Position numbers and translations under genes: made by a program
The notes under the pieces: generated by a model
Seen by the model: the letters and a program-made list of their open reading frames with translations, nothing else
Databases searched by the model: none
What the model was told of the DNA's origin: nothing
NCBI GenBank assembly: GCA_039820585.1
Contig: JBCBPV010000011.1
Span: 9,390 to 73,389 of the forward strand
Direction: 5' to 3'
DNA length: 64,000 bases
Source of the DNA: JBCBGF01 sp039820585
GTDB lineage: Bacteria > Pseudomonadota > Alphaproteobacteria > Rhodobacterales > Rhodobacteraceae
Shown here: positions 41,505-50,491 of the stretch, piece after piece
Layout of the letters: every line of letters begins with the position of its first letter
Position numbering within the stretch: position 1 is the first letter of the stretch

Positions 41505-41999
41505 ATGAAAAAGTCTGGCAAATCCCGGGCGAAGGCCCGCAAAGTGCAAAAAACGCAGGACATGGCCCCTGCGTCGGGCGACCGCCGCAAGATGTTGGCC
41601 CTTATCCGCAATGGCGCGATTGGCGCGGTGGTGCTGGGCGGGGCGGGCGTATTCTCGGTAAACGCGGTGCGCGCGACCATTTCCGAACAGGACCTGTCAA
41701 AGATCGGCAACGGCATCCCGGCAATCGTCCAGATCCACGACCCCAGTTGTGCCATGTGTACCGAGTTGCAGCGTGAAACGCGCAAGGCCCTGCGGGCGTT
41801 CGATGACAGCGAGTTCACCTACCTGGTCGCCAACATCCATTCCGAGGATGGCAGCGCGCTAGCCGCGCGCCACCGGGCGCAGCATGTGACCCTGCTGTTG
41901 TTCGACGGCGAGGGCCAGGTGCGGCAAGTCCTGGAAGGCGTGCGCCCCCGCGACGAACTGCAAGCGCATTTTGAGGCGCACATCGCAGGCGGAAGTTAA
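41505..41999 (+). CDS. Membrane-anchored thioredoxin-like protein
   Basis: 164 residues from the ATG at 41505 (GGAGAG upstream). A very basic N-terminus (MKKSGKSRAKARKVQKTQ) precedes one hydrophobic segment (about 37-55), then a thioredoxin-like domain with IVQIHDPSCAMCTELQRETR; C-x-x-C is at the expected helix start. The rest (HRAQHVTLLLFDGEGQVRQV) fits the fold, although the cis-Pro is replaced by Thr. Likely periplasmic, anchored to the inner membrane; disulphide exchange or a metal-related role is possible. It ends 4 bases inside the convergent M20 gene. Confidence 0.8.
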   Translation: MKKSGKSRAKARKVQKTQDMAPASGDRRKMLALIRNGAIGAVVLGGAGVFSVNAVRATISEQDLSKIGNGIPAIVQIHDPSCAMCTELQRETRKALRAFDDSEFTYLVANIHSEDGSALAARHRAQHVTLLLFDGEGQVRQVLEGVRPRDELQAHFEAHIAGGS

Positions 42000-43276
42000 G
42001 CGCTCAGAAGATCCGCCAGAACCAGCGCCATCACCTTGGCGCTATCCACCATATCATCTATCCCCACCCACTCATCCGGCTGATGCGCTAGGTCAAGAAT
42101 GCCAGGTCCATAGGCGATGCAATTTTTCAACCGCCCGATCCGGTCGATATGCTTTTGATCGTAAGTACCGGGGGAACACACAAATTCCGGCGTCCGCGCC
42201 AGAACCCGTTCAATCGCTGCGGCCGTGGTCTGGACCACCGGTGCGTCGCGGTCGGCCATAGATGGCAAGACCTCAAGTAACTCTCTGATCTCATATGAGA
42301 ACTCAGGCCGCTCTGCCCGGACCCGTTCCAGCAGATCGCACACTTCGCCCTTCACCTCGTCAATGCCTTCTTCGATCAGAAAACGCCGGTCGATCACGAT
42401 GCGGCAGCGGTCGGGCACACATGGCGCCGGGAACCCGGTAAAGTCTGGATCCTGCTCTGGCTCGCCCCCATGGATCGAATTGATATTCAGCGTCGATTGC
42501 CGCGCACCTTCGGGCACCACTGGCATCTCGGTATGTTTAGAGGCCAGAAGCGGGAACAAATGCGCCTCCATCTCGGCCAGGACTGCCCCCATGTGCCGCA
42601 CCGCGCAATCGCCCAGAAACGGCATGGAGCCATGGGCAATCCGCCCCTTCGTTTCAATCTCTGCCCACCACACCCCGCGATGGCCCAGACAGATCCGATC
42701 CTTGTTCAGAGGCTCGGGGATGATGACGTGGCCCACACGATCGGGGTTGAAATGCCCCCGCTCGGCCAGCCAGGCGACCCCGCCATAGCCACCGGTCTCT
42801 TCATCGGCGGTGCCGCTGATCTCAATCGCGCCGGTCCAATCGGGCACAGCCTCCAGAAATGCCTCAGCCGCGATGATTGACGCGGCAAGGCCCCCCTTCA
42901 TGTCACAGGACCCGCGCCCATAGACGCGCCCCTCGCAAACTTCGCCTCCGAAGGGGTCAGTGGTCCAACCATGCCCCACCTCAACCACGTCTGTATGGCT
43001 GTTGAAATGCACACACTCCCCCGGCCCTGCGCCCTCACGCCGCGCCACGATGTTCCAACGCGGATAAGCCTCGCTATCGCCGGGTGTGCCCACGGCGCGC
43101 AACAGCTCACAGGCGAAGCCCATGGGCGCCAGCCGCGCCTCCAGAAACTCACAGATATCGCGATAGTGCCGGCCTGGCGGGTTCAGCGTAGGAATGCGGA
43201 TCAGCTCTTGCGTCAGCGTGACCAACGCATTGCGGCGGGCATCCACTGCTTCGGACAGGGCGTCATCATGGGACAT
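41996..43276 (-). CDS. M20 family ArgE/DapE-type deacylase
   Basis: 426 residues. Zinc ligands and catalytic residues in the standard M20 order: HFNSHTDVV (His and the following Asp), GRGSCDMKGGLAA (bridging Asp), SGTADEETGGYGG (catalytic Glu and ligand Glu), and a late His in GPGILDLAHQPDEWV. Such enzymes hydrolyse N-acyl amino acids. The ATG at 43276 was preferred because the upstream in-frame sequence lies inside a GC-rich repeat; no ribosome site is visible. Acetylornithine, succinyl-diaminopimelate or N-carbamoyl amino-acid substrates cannot be told apart here. Confidence 0.9.
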   Translation of the reverse strand: MSHDDALSEAVDARRNALVTLTQELIRIPTLNPPGRHYRDICEFLEARLAPMGFACELLRAVGTPGDSEAYPRWNIVARREGAGPGECVHFNSHTDVVEVGHGWTTDPFGGEVCEGRVYGRGSCDMKGGLAASIIAAEAFLEAVPDWTGAIEISGTADEETGGYGGVAWLAERGHFNPDRVGHVIIPEPLNKDRICLGHRGVWWAEIETKGRIAHGSMPFLGDCAVRHMGAVLAEMEAHLFPLLASKHTEMPVVPEGARQSTLNINSIHGGEPEQDPDFTGFPAPCVPDRCRIVIDRRFLIEEGIDEVKGEVCDLLERVRAERPEFSYEIRELLEVLPSMADRDAPVVQTTAAAIERVLARTPEFVCSPGTYDQKHIDRIGRLKNCIAYGPGILDLAHQPDEWVGIDDMVDSAKVMALVLADLLSA

Positions 43277-43317
43277 TGCCACGACGCTAGCGGAACCACC
43301 CTGCCCCTCACAATGTC

Positions 43318-43374
43318 TTTGGTCGAAAAATATCCCGGGGGAGACGCCCGCACGGGCGGCGGGGGCGGCGCCCC
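43318..43374 (-). repeat. 3'-end repeat element after kdsB
   Basis: TTTGGTC, three bases, AAATATCCCGGGGGAG, then CGCCCG-CA-CGGGCG and a GGGGGC-type/GCGCCCC hairpin. It closely matches the right arm at 12155-12212. On the minus strand it begins 2 bases past the kdsB stop, with the hairpins first and GGGATATTT, GACCAAA after. Confidence 0.75.
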
Positions 43375-43376
43375 TT

Positions 43377-44150
43377 CTACAGCACGCTTTCAATCCGCGC
43401 GACGTCGACGGGGTTGTTCAGTTCCCAAAACACGCGGCCCCGGCCCTCGACCTCAACGCACAGTACGTCTTCGACGTTCTCCAGAAACCGCAACTGCTCC
43501 AACCCTTCATTACGCTCCAAGGGCCCCGCGTCCCAACCGACATAGCGCGCGAGCGCGGCGGGCCGGTAGGCGTAGACGCCGACATGGTGGAAAACCGGCG
43601 GATCGGTCTGCGCGCCTTCGGGCAGGTATGGGATCACCTCTTTCGAGAAATAAAGCGCGCGACCATCACCGGTGAACACAGCGGTCGTGCCCCCCACCCG
43701 ACCCGCCGCGCGATCCTCGCGGAAATGGCGATAGGTTTCGGCATCGCATTTCAGCACCGGGGTCGCGACGCCCAGATCGGGCCGCGCGCGCAGGCCCGCG
43801 ATCAGGTCTTCAAGAAACCAGGGCGGGGTGAGCGGTGCATCACCTTGCAGGTTCACGACGATCTCGGGCGCTACGCCCATCCGGTCGATGGCATCTGCAC
43901 AACGCTCTGTCCCGTTGGCGCAGTCTTCCGAGGTCATCACCACCTCGCCGCCAAACCCGCGCACGCAATCGGCAATCCGGTCGTCATCCGTGGCCACCAG
44001 TACCTGCGCCACGCCGGGCACGGCCATCCCCGTCTCCCATGTCCGCTGAATCAGCGTCTTGTCACCGTCGGGGCCTTTCAGCACCACCAGCGGCTTGCCG
44101 GGATAGCGCGACGAGGCATAGCGCGCGGGGATCAGGATGATCACGCTCAT
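43377..44150 (-). CDS. kdsB: 3-deoxy-manno-octulosonate cytidylyltransferase (CMP-KDO synthetase)
   Basis: 257 residues. Activates KDO with CTP for lipopolysaccharide inner core or capsule synthesis. Landmarks: LIPARYASSRYPGKPLVVL (nucleotide loop), VLVATDDDRIADCVRGFGG, NGTERCADAI and VVNLQGDAPLTPP (metal Asp). The start overlaps the kdsD-like gene by ATGA. Cytoplasmic; a canonical LPS gene in the order, here paired with the arabinose-5-phosphate isomerase that makes the KDO precursor. Confidence 0.95.
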   Translation of the reverse strand: MSVIILIPARYASSRYPGKPLVVLKGPDGDKTLIQRTWETGMAVPGVAQVLVATDDDRIADCVRGFGGEVVMTSEDCANGTERCADAIDRMGVAPEIVVNLQGDAPLTPPWFLEDLIAGLRARPDLGVATPVLKCDAETYRHFREDRAAGRVGGTTAVFTGDGRALYFSKEVIPYLPEGAQTDPPVFHHVGVYAYRPAALARYVGWDAGPLERNEGLEQLRFLENVEDVLCVEVEGRGRVFWELNNPVDVARIESVL

Positions 44151-45130
44151 GCAACCACACCCGCGCGTAGGCAGTCGTGAATGTGCAAAAAGCCCGCAAA
44201 CCGCCCATCGTCCTCCCGCACCACGCAGCTGGTGATGCCATTGCCCGTACTGGTCATCAGCCGCACTGCCTCGGCGGCCAGTGCGTCGGCCTGCACATAA
44301 ACCGGATCGGCGGTCGCAATGTCGCCTGCACGCGCATTCCACAGCTTTTCAGCATGGCGGCGCATGTCACCATCGGTGATGATGCCCGTTACCTCGCCAT
44401 TATCGCGCACGAGCGCGACACCCAGCGCCTTTTCGGCCATAACGGCCACGGTTTCCGCCATCTGGGCGTCGGGCGCCACGAAAGGCAGCTCTTCGCCAGT
44501 ATGCATCAACTCGCGCACGGTCAGAAGCATGGTGCCCAGCTTGCCGCCGGGGTGGTAGCGGCGGAAATCGTCAGGAGCCGTGCCGAGCAGGTGGGTGACG
44601 CCCACCGCCAGCGCGTCGCCGATGGCCAGCGAAAGCGTGGTCGAGGTCGTGGGGGCCAGACCGTTAGGGCACACTTCGGTGACGTGGCCATAGGCGATTG
44701 TGATCTCGGCCGCGCGCGACAGCGTGTTCTCGCAGGTCGCCGTCAGCGCGATGATCGGATGCCCGTGGACGCGGCAGTAGTGGATCAGGTCGGACAGTTC
44801 CGTGGTCTCGCCCGAGTTCGAGAGGATCAACACGACGCTGTCAGGCGCGATCAGGCCCAGATCCCCATGACTTGCCTCAGCCGCGTGCAGGAAAGTGGCC
44901 GATTTGCCGATTGAGCGGAAGGTTGAGGAGACCTTGCTGGCGATGTGACCCGATTTGCCGATGCCCGCAACGATCAGGGGACCGGTGGACTTGTGGATCA
45001 TCCGCGCGGCATGGGCGATCGCGGCGGTGTCGGCCTTGGCGAAGGCCACAATGGCAGCGGCTTCGTCCAAGAGCGCCTGGTCGCATAGCGCCTCAAGCGC
45101 GGCGTCGTCTAGTGGTGTCGTGTCGTTCAT
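44147..45130 (-). CDS. kdsD: Arabinose-5-phosphate isomerase (KdsD/KpsF)
   Basis: 327 residues. N-terminal SIS domain (GPLIVAGIGKSGHIASKVSS, VVLILSNSGETTELSDLIHY) and two C-terminal CBS domains (LMHTGEELPFVAPDAQMAET, GIITDGDMRRH, ATADPVYVQADALAAEAVRL). It converts ribulose-5-phosphate to arabinose-5-phosphate, the first KDO-specific step, and precedes kdsB in a two-gene operon. Confidence 0.95.
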   Translation of the reverse strand: MNDTTPLDDAALEALCDQALLDEAAAIVAFAKADTAAIAHAARMIHKSTGPLIVAGIGKSGHIASKVSSTFRSIGKSATFLHAAEASHGDLGLIAPDSVVLILSNSGETTELSDLIHYCRVHGHPIIALTATCENTLSRAAEITIAYGHVTEVCPNGLAPTTSTTLSLAIGDALAVGVTHLLGTAPDDFRRYHPGGKLGTMLLTVRELMHTGEELPFVAPDAQMAETVAVMAEKALGVALVRDNGEVTGIITDGDMRRHAEKLWNARAGDIATADPVYVQADALAAEAVRLMTSTGNGITSCVVREDDGRFAGFLHIHDCLRAGVVA

Positions 45131-45172
45131 CCGCAGTCCTATAAGCCCGGGCGCGCCATTGCGCCACCCGGC

Positions 45173-47029
45173 TCAGCGTCCGGCCTGGGCCATAAGCGAT
45201 GCGGCGCGTGCGAGGCGCACGTCGGTGGCCAGATCATCGGCGGCGAGCGGCAGAGGATGGCGCCAGTTGGGATATTCGTCGACAGTACCGGGAAGGTTGG
45301 GTTGGTCGGCCACGCCAAGGATATCTTCGATCTGCAAAGCCACCAGAAGGGCGGGCGTATGCGCAAGATAGGCGTGCAGCATGTCGACATCGCCGTCCGT
45401 ACCGCCGAGCGCGCAATCCATGCGAGCGACGTCGGCCTGCCTCTCTTGCCGGGCATTCGCCGCGGTTGCCGCATCGATACTGCCCAGGGTTTCGCGCAGA
45501 TCAATATCACGACCCACCCGCCATCCGAGCCATGTGGGCAGGTCATGCGTGCCGAAAGAGGCGAGCACGGGCTGCGGATAATCCTCTGCTGCCAGCCCCC
45601 GCTCAAACATCGCGACACGACAACCCAAGATCCCCGACCGGCCCAACGCGCCACGCAGCCCGTGCGGGATGTTACCCAAATCTTCGCCCACCACGATTGC
45701 ACCTACACGTGCGGCTTCGATCCGGACGACCGCCAGCATCGCATCGCGCGGCATCGCGACATAGCCACCGGGCACACCGGTGTCTGGCACCCAGAAGGCA
45801 CGCTCAAACCCCAGGATATGGTCGATCCGAAGCAACCGTGCGTGGCGCAACTGGCAACGCAGGGTGGCAGCCAGCGGGGCAAAACCGCTGGAAATCAGTG
45901 CGCGCGGATTAAACGGGGCGAGGTTCCAGCGCTGGCCGTCAGCGGCAAAGGCATCTGGCGGCGCGCCAAGCGACACACCAAGGGCAAACGCACCGGGTTC
46001 TGACCAAGTCTCTGCGCCAAACGGATCGGTGCCCACGGCGAGGTCGAGGTAGAGACCATGCGCCATGCCTGCGTCACGCGCGGCTGTCGCGGCGATGGAA
46101 AGCTGCGTCTCGGCCTGGAACTGCAGCCAGGCGTGGTAGCGCACCCGATCTTTTTGGGCCGTGGCGAATGCGTGGACATCGCGGGAGGTTGGGCTTTGCA
46201 GAGCAGCAGGCCAAGCGCTCCATTTCGGGCCGTGGTGTTCGGCCAGAGCCTCATAGGTGGCGAAGCGCTCCAGGCTTGCGCCTTCGTCTGCGCGCCAAGC
46301 GGCAAAGGCGGGGTCGTCACCGGACTGCGCAAAGGCCGCTTCCGCCGCTGCCTGTAAGGCTGCTGCGCTCGCGGGGTAGTCGATGTGGCGGGTTGGCGGA
46401 ACGGCTGGAGTACCGCGGAAAGCCAGATGCTTGACCGCAAACCTACGGCGGTGTGAAGGGGAATAGGGGCTGATCGCACTGGGATCGCTCGGGAACCCCG
46501 CATGCACCGGGTTAATGCCCACAAACCCCGCGCCAGCCGCCCCAAGCGCCTTCGCGACAGTCGCCAGGTCCGTGTAATCGCCTACGCCGCCCCGCGCGGG
46601 TCCGCGCAGACCATAGAGCGGCAGCGTCACACCCCATCCGCGCTCTGGCAACGACAGCGACGGTGGCGCGACCAGCAGCCAGCACTGATCGCCCCGCGCC
46701 TCAAGACAGTGGAGCCCCAGATCAAGCGGCGGCAGCGGGCCCTGCCCTTCTTGCGTCGCGCCATTTTCCAGGGTCAGCGACCATGCACCGGGCACAACAA
46801 CATCAGGCACCTGCCCAGGCGTCGCGATGTAATACGGCGGCACCGCCCGCTCCCGCTGCGCGTCCGCCAGCGCGGCGGCGACCGCATCCCTGGAAGAGAC
46901 GTCGACACCCATTGCCGAAAGCAGGGCATCGCGCGTGGCCGCACCCATGCGACGACGACGCCCGGTTTGATCGACATAACTGGGAAGCAGCCCATAGTGG
47001 CGGGCAAGTGTGCTGCGCGGTGACGGCAT
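45173..47029 (-). CDS. malQ: 4-alpha-glucanotransferase (amylomaltase)
   Basis: 618 residues, GH77. Landmarks in order: GVTLPLYGLRGPARGGVGDY (entry to the barrel), PVHAGFPSDPSAISPYSPSH, LLRIDHILGFERAFWVPDTG (nucleophile Asp in RIDH), IVVGEDLGNIPHGLRGAL (catalytic Glu) and SFGTHDLPTWLGW (Asp of the third conserved region). It transfers alpha-1,4-glucan segments in maltodextrin or glycogen metabolism. No glycogen gene adjoins it; it follows the DUF6455 genes on the same strand and precedes kdsD. Confidence 0.95.
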   Translation of the reverse strand: MPSPRSTLARHYGLLPSYVDQTGRRRRMGAATRDALLSAMGVDVSSRDAVAAALADAQRERAVPPYYIATPGQVPDVVVPGAWSLTLENGATQEGQGPLPPLDLGLHCLEARGDQCWLLVAPPSLSLPERGWGVTLPLYGLRGPARGGVGDYTDLATVAKALGAAGAGFVGINPVHAGFPSDPSAISPYSPSHRRRFAVKHLAFRGTPAVPPTRHIDYPASAAALQAAAEAAFAQSGDDPAFAAWRADEGASLERFATYEALAEHHGPKWSAWPAALQSPTSRDVHAFATAQKDRVRYHAWLQFQAETQLSIAATAARDAGMAHGLYLDLAVGTDPFGAETWSEPGAFALGVSLGAPPDAFAADGQRWNLAPFNPRALISSGFAPLAATLRCQLRHARLLRIDHILGFERAFWVPDTGVPGGYVAMPRDAMLAVVRIEAARVGAIVVGEDLGNIPHGLRGALGRSGILGCRVAMFERGLAAEDYPQPVLASFGTHDLPTWLGWRVGRDIDLRETLGSIDAATAANARQERQADVARMDCALGGTDGDVDMLHAYLAHTPALLVALQIEDILGVADQPNLPGTVDEYPNWRHPLPLAADDLATDVRLARAASLMAQAGR

Positions 47030-47182
47030 CAGCGGTGGGCCTCTGGCATTAGAGTGCGCCCTTAGGGTCGCAAGCGCTGCAACAGACAGGAAACCACCCC
47101 ACGCGACCCTCCATCAGCCCCACGGGACAGGTCCCGCGCCCAGCCGTCTTGCATGGCGTAGAGGCCGGGATCAAGCGCGCGC

Positions 47183-47452
47183 TCAGGTGTCGCGCAGCGC
47201 TTCGATGATTTCGTGGTTCAAGCAATAGCCGGGGATCTTGGGGGCCCCGCCCGCACCCTCGGCCATCCAGCGCACGCAACCATCGGCCTTTTGGCAGGCG
47301 CTGCAGCGTGCCACCATCTCGACAAACGTGGTCTCGCTGATGCGCCCAGTGGTGATTTCCTGTTTCAGGTTCACCCCCGCGGTGCGCGCCATGCCTTGGG
47401 TCAGCCAATAGTGGCAGTCTGTGTCATCCAGTTGCGACATGTCGACGTCCAT
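47183..47452 (-). CDS. DUF6455-like Cys-motif small protein (copy 1)
   Basis: 89 residues from the ATG at 47452 (GGAGGG upstream). Cytoplasmic. The chain is helical with a C-x2-C-x5-C core (RCSACQKADGC) and a final Cys in PGYCLN, a four-Cys pattern suggestive of metal or redox chemistry. I identify the family as DUF6455 from memory. It is a tandem paralogue of the gene at 47477-47722, 24 bases away on the same strand, and should be co-transcribed. Confidence 0.75.
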   Translation of the reverse strand: MDVDMSQLDDTDCHYWLTQGMARTAGVNLKQEITTGRISETTFVEMVARCSACQKADGCVRWMAEGAGGAPKIPGYCLNHEIIEALRDT

Positions 47453-47476
47453 GATGCCCTCCGCTTGTGTCAGGGT

Positions 47477-47722
47477 TCAGCTGTTGAAAACCGATTTGTT
47501 GCGGCAAAAGCCCGGCGCGGCGTCTGCCCTGCCGTTCTGGTCGTCCAGCCACTTTTCGCAGGTGCCAGCCTCGCGGCAGCCCAGACAGTTGAAGACCATC
47601 GACCGAAAGTCCTGCGGGGTGAGCGTGCCCATCTGCATCTGGACATCCAGGTCCTGACCCACTGTGTCGGACATCCGCGTCATCAAGGCAGCGTGGCGAT
47701 CATACTTGGAAAACGAAAACAT
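47477..47722 (-). CDS. DUF6455-like Cys-motif small protein (copy 2)
   Basis: 81 residues from the ATG at 47722 (AGGAG upstream). Same pattern as its neighbour: NCLGCREAGTC (C-x2-C-x5-C) and PGFCRN. A perfect FnrL-type box 58 bases upstream of the start makes oxygen-dependent expression likely, which suits a redox or FeS-related role. No function is established. Confidence 0.75.
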   Translation of the reverse strand: MFSFSKYDRHAALMTRMSDTVGQDLDVQMQMGTLTPQDFRSMVFNCLGCREAGTCEKWLDDQNGRADAAPGFCRNKSVFNS

Positions 47723-47779
47723 TTTGGCAGCTCCTGTGCAGTACAGAAGTGACCGTGGCGGCATGTCGCGCAGGCGGCC

Positions 47780-47793
47780 TTGATCCGGATCAA
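47780..47793 (-). promoter_or_regulatory. Perfect FnrL box upstream of the DUF6455 pair
   Basis: TTGATCCGGATCAA is an exact TTGAT-N4-ATCAA site. It ends 58 bases upstream of the ATG at 47722 on the minus strand, in the gap between the M48 lipoprotein stop (47800) and the DUF6455 gene. The spacing suits activation near -40. Confidence 0.75.
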
Positions 47794-47799
47794 GCCGGG

Positions 47800-48504
47800 C
47801 TAAAGACCTGCTGCAACGCGACGGACGGTGGCCATTCTGTCTGCATTTGGCGGGTGTGTGCCTAAAAATTGGTCGCCAGGATCGGGAATCCGATTGAAGA
47901 ACTCAGCCCCGCGCACGGGATCATAGCCCGCCGCCGCAGCGATGCTGGTGCCCAGCGCATCAGCTTCCAATTCAAAATCCTTGGCAAAGCGGCGGGCACC
48001 GACCGTGCCACCGATCCGCTGCGCCGTCTCAACGCCCGCGGCATCCAATCCAAGGACCGAGCCCAAAACCGTCGCCAGAACCGCGCCTTCGACCGCGCGC
48101 TGCTGCATGTCCGGGATATGTGCTTCGATGTGGTGGGCAGCCTCATGGCCCAGAACGAAGGCCAGTTCATCGGTGTTGCGTGCATCGCGAATCAGGCTGA
48201 GCGTGAAGCCGATGATCGGGCGGCCGTTTTTATCAAGCGTCTGGAATGCATTGGGCGGTTTACGCGGATCATCGTCCACCACGATCCGAAAGTCGCAGTT
48301 CGTGTTGGGCCGGCGCTGACGGCAGACCTGTTCGGCAACCGGTTCCACTCGTGAGACCACCGAGCGAAAATTCGCGGCGGCCCGGCTGGCCGGCAACTGC
48401 CCCGATGCAGTGTCGCGCGGGGCGGATTGCGTGGTTGGCGCGGACCCTGTGGTAATCTCGCACCCGGCGAGAACGAAGATCGCAAAGACAGCAATCAGGC
48501 GCAT
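47800..48504 (-). CDS. M48-family metallopeptidase lipoprotein
   Basis: 234 residues from the ATG at 48504, 7 bases after GGAGG. Lipoprotein signal with lipobox LAGC (Cys15). The zinc motif is HEAAHH (H120, E121, H124) with a downstream Glu ligand in ELEADALG. This is the periplasmic branch of M48 (Oma1/BepA/LoiP-like), involved in outer-membrane protein quality control. Residues 20-45 are Ser/Thr/Ala-rich and probably a linker. Divergent from the DCC-family gene. Confidence 0.9.
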   Translation of the reverse strand: MRLIAVFAIFVLAGCEITTGSAPTTQSAPRDTASGQLPASRAAANFRSVVSRVEPVAEQVCRQRRPNTNCDFRIVVDDDPRKPPNAFQTLDKNGRPIIGFTLSLIRDARNTDELAFVLGHEAAHHIEAHIPDMQQRAVEGAVLATVLGSVLGLDAAGVETAQRIGGTVGARRFAKDFELEADALGTSIAAAAGYDPVRGAEFFNRIPDPGDQFLGTHPPNADRMATVRRVAAGL

Positions 48505-48657
48505 GGGCACCCTCCTAAATTTCGCAGCGACAATAACGTCTCGCGATGTCTACGCCAGCCCAGGTGAATTTTTCCCCCGCAATTGGCGTAGATCGGCCAT
48601 TGCGGCGAAAACGCCCCGGCCCATCGTCCAGACGGCATCCCGCCCTATGTCCACCAT

Positions 48658-49044
48658 ATGCGTGATGAGACCACAGTGATATTCAATAACACCTGCCCGA
48701 TCTGCTCGCGCGAGATCGCGATATATCGTGCGCGGGCGGAACATAACGACCTGCCTATCGGGTTTGTTGGCTTGACGGACAATGATCTGGCACCCTTCGG
48801 TCTGACCCCCGATGCGGCTGCGCGGCGGCTCTATCTGGTGCAAGATGGCGAACTGATTAGCGGTGTGGATGCGTTTATCGTCTTGTGGCGCGCCCTGCCC
48901 GGCTTTGGCTGGTTGGCGAAGTTAGTGTCTTTTCCGGGGATTCGGCACGCGGGCTATGTCATCTACGACTATATCTTGGCCCCGCTTCTCTACGCGATGC
49001 ACCGCCGTCGCGAACGACAGGCTGGCTTGCACGCGCCCCGGTGA
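48658..49044 (+). CDS. DCC-family thiol-disulphide oxidoreductase (DUF393)
   Basis: 128 residues. The defining motif is FNNTCPICSREIAIYRARA with C-P-x-C near the N-terminus; the C-terminal half contains the expected hydrophobic helix pair (FIVLWRALPGFGWLAKLV, YDYILAPLLYAMHRRR). Family members are predicted thiol oxidoreductases of unknown substrate. The start lies in the 150-bp gap divergent from the M48 gene. Confidence 0.88.
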   Translation: MRDETTVIFNNTCPICSREIAIYRARAEHNDLPIGFVGLTDNDLAPFGLTPDAAARRLYLVQDGELISGVDAFIVLWRALPGFGWLAKLVSFPGIRHAGYVIYDYILAPLLYAMHRRRERQAGLHAPR

Positions 49045-49088
49045 GCGGCTAGGCCAAGGCGATCAAAGACTGCCAGGGGGCCCGCGCC

Positions 49089-49328
49089 ATGTTCACTATC
49101 GAGCACGAGTTCGACGCAACCGTTGTGACCCTTGTCGACGATCCTGCAAGCCACCGCCAGGAAGACGTTGTGATCAATGCGTTCGAGGATTGCGTGACGC
49201 TGGAACAAATGGATCCGCGCACTGATCGTATCGCCAAGATCACCTTCTCGATGGCGCAGGTCCGCGATCTGGCGGCAGCACTTGATTTGCCCGAAGGTGT
49301 CTACAAGTTGCAGCCCCAGCAGCGGTAA
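49089..49328 (+). CDS. Small hypothetical protein
   Basis: 79 residues, acidic, soluble (MFTIEHEFDATVVTLVDDPA, FEDCVTLEQMDP, then DRIAKITFSMAQVRDLAAAL and a terminal DLPEGVYKL). The alternation of beta-strand and helix stretches and good codon use suggest a real gene; weak GGGGGCCC precedes the ATG. It lies between the DCC gene and the deacetylase gene in the same direction, separated by 44 and 53 bases. No family recognised. Confidence 0.6.
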   Translation: MFTIEHEFDATVVTLVDDPASHRQEDVVINAFEDCVTLEQMDPRTDRIAKITFSMAQVRDLAAALDLPEGVYKLQPQQR

Positions 49329-49381
49329 ACAGCACTTGGACCCGCCGCACGCGTGCGCCTATGGTGCAGGGCGGGGGACCT

Positions 49382-50488
49382 ATGCAAACCGGTTTTTTCT
49401 TCGACGAACGCACGTTTTGGCACACTGGGCACGGCTATGCCCTGACCGCGCCTTTGGGCGGGTTGGTGCAACCACTCAGCGGCGATGGCTTTCCTGATGC
49501 GCCAGAGACCCGCAGACGGCTGAAGAACCTGATGGAGGCCTCAGGGCTAATGGCGGAGTTGCATGTGGCCTCCGCTGATCCCGCATCGACCGATGAGCTG
49601 TTGCGCGTGCATCCACAAAGCTATCTGACCGCGTTTAAGGCCTTGTCGGATGCCGACGGAGGTGAGTTGGGGCCACGCGCCCCGTTTTCGCGCGGTGGCT
49701 ATGAGATTGCAGCATTGTCAGCCGGGCTGGCGCGCGAAGCACTGTTTTCGGTGCTGTCGGGGCATGTTGCCAACGCCTACGCGCTGACACGGCCACCCGG
49801 GCACCATTGCCTGCCCGAACGGCCCATCGGGTTTTGCCTGCTCGCCAATATCGCGGTTGCGATTGAGGCCGCGTATGCCGTCGGTCTGGCAGAGCGGATC
49901 GCGGTGGTCGACTGGGATGTGCACCACGGCAACGGGACCGAGGCGATATTCTATGACCGTGACGATGTGCTGACGATTTCCCTGCATCAAGAGCGGAATT
50001 ATCCCATGGATCAAGGGGATGCGGCCGATACCGGTGCGGGCCGTGGGGATGGGGCAAACATCAACATACCTCTGCCGCCGGGCACGGGCCATGCGGGGTA
50101 TCTTGAGGCGATGGAGCGGATCGTTGTGCCGTCCCTGGCCGCGTATGAGCCCGATGCGATTATCGTGGCTTGTGGGCTTGATGCCAGCGCGTTTGATCCG
50201 CTTGGGCGCATGCTGGCTTCGGCCGAGACGTTTCGGGCGATGACCGCCCAGATGCAAGAGGCCGCCGCAGAGATCTGCGACGGTCGTCTGACCCTTGTCC
50301 ATGAGGGCGGGTATTCCGAGCTTCATGCCCCGTTTTGCGGTCACGCGGTGATCGAACAGCTGTCGGGCAGCCTGATCCGCGCCCCTGATCCGCTGGGCGA
50401 CACCATCGCGCTGCGCCAGCCGGGCCCCGCGTTTGCTGGCTTTGTCAGCGCGCATATCGGCGCGCTGGCCACGTTTTTCGAAGTCTAA
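49382..50488 (+). CDS. Histone deacetylase-family (acetoin utilisation/acetylpolyamine type) amidohydrolase
   Basis: 368 residues from the ATG at 49382 (GGGGG upstream). Zinc deacetylase landmarks: ALTRPPGHHCLPERPIGFCL (catalytic His pair), IAVVDWDVHHGNGTEAIFYD (zinc Asp and His) and GLDASAFDPLGRM (second zinc Asp). Family members remove acetyl groups from polyamines, acetoin-pathway proteins or other amides. It ends 3 bases before the convergent DUF1127 gene. Confidence 0.92.
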   Translation: MQTGFFFDERTFWHTGHGYALTAPLGGLVQPLSGDGFPDAPETRRRLKNLMEASGLMAELHVASADPASTDELLRVHPQSYLTAFKALSDADGGELGPRAPFSRGGYEIAALSAGLAREALFSVLSGHVANAYALTRPPGHHCLPERPIGFCLLANIAVAIEAAYAVGLAERIAVVDWDVHHGNGTEAIFYDRDDVLTISLHQERNYPMDQGDAADTGAGRGDGANINIPLPPGTGHAGYLEAMERIVVPSLAAYEPDAIIVACGLDASAFDPLGRMLASAETFRAMTAQMQEAAAEICDGRLTLVHEGGYSELHAPFCGHAVIEQLSGSLIRAPDPLGDTIALRQPGPAFAGFVSAHIGALATFFEV

Positions 50489-50491
50489 GGC

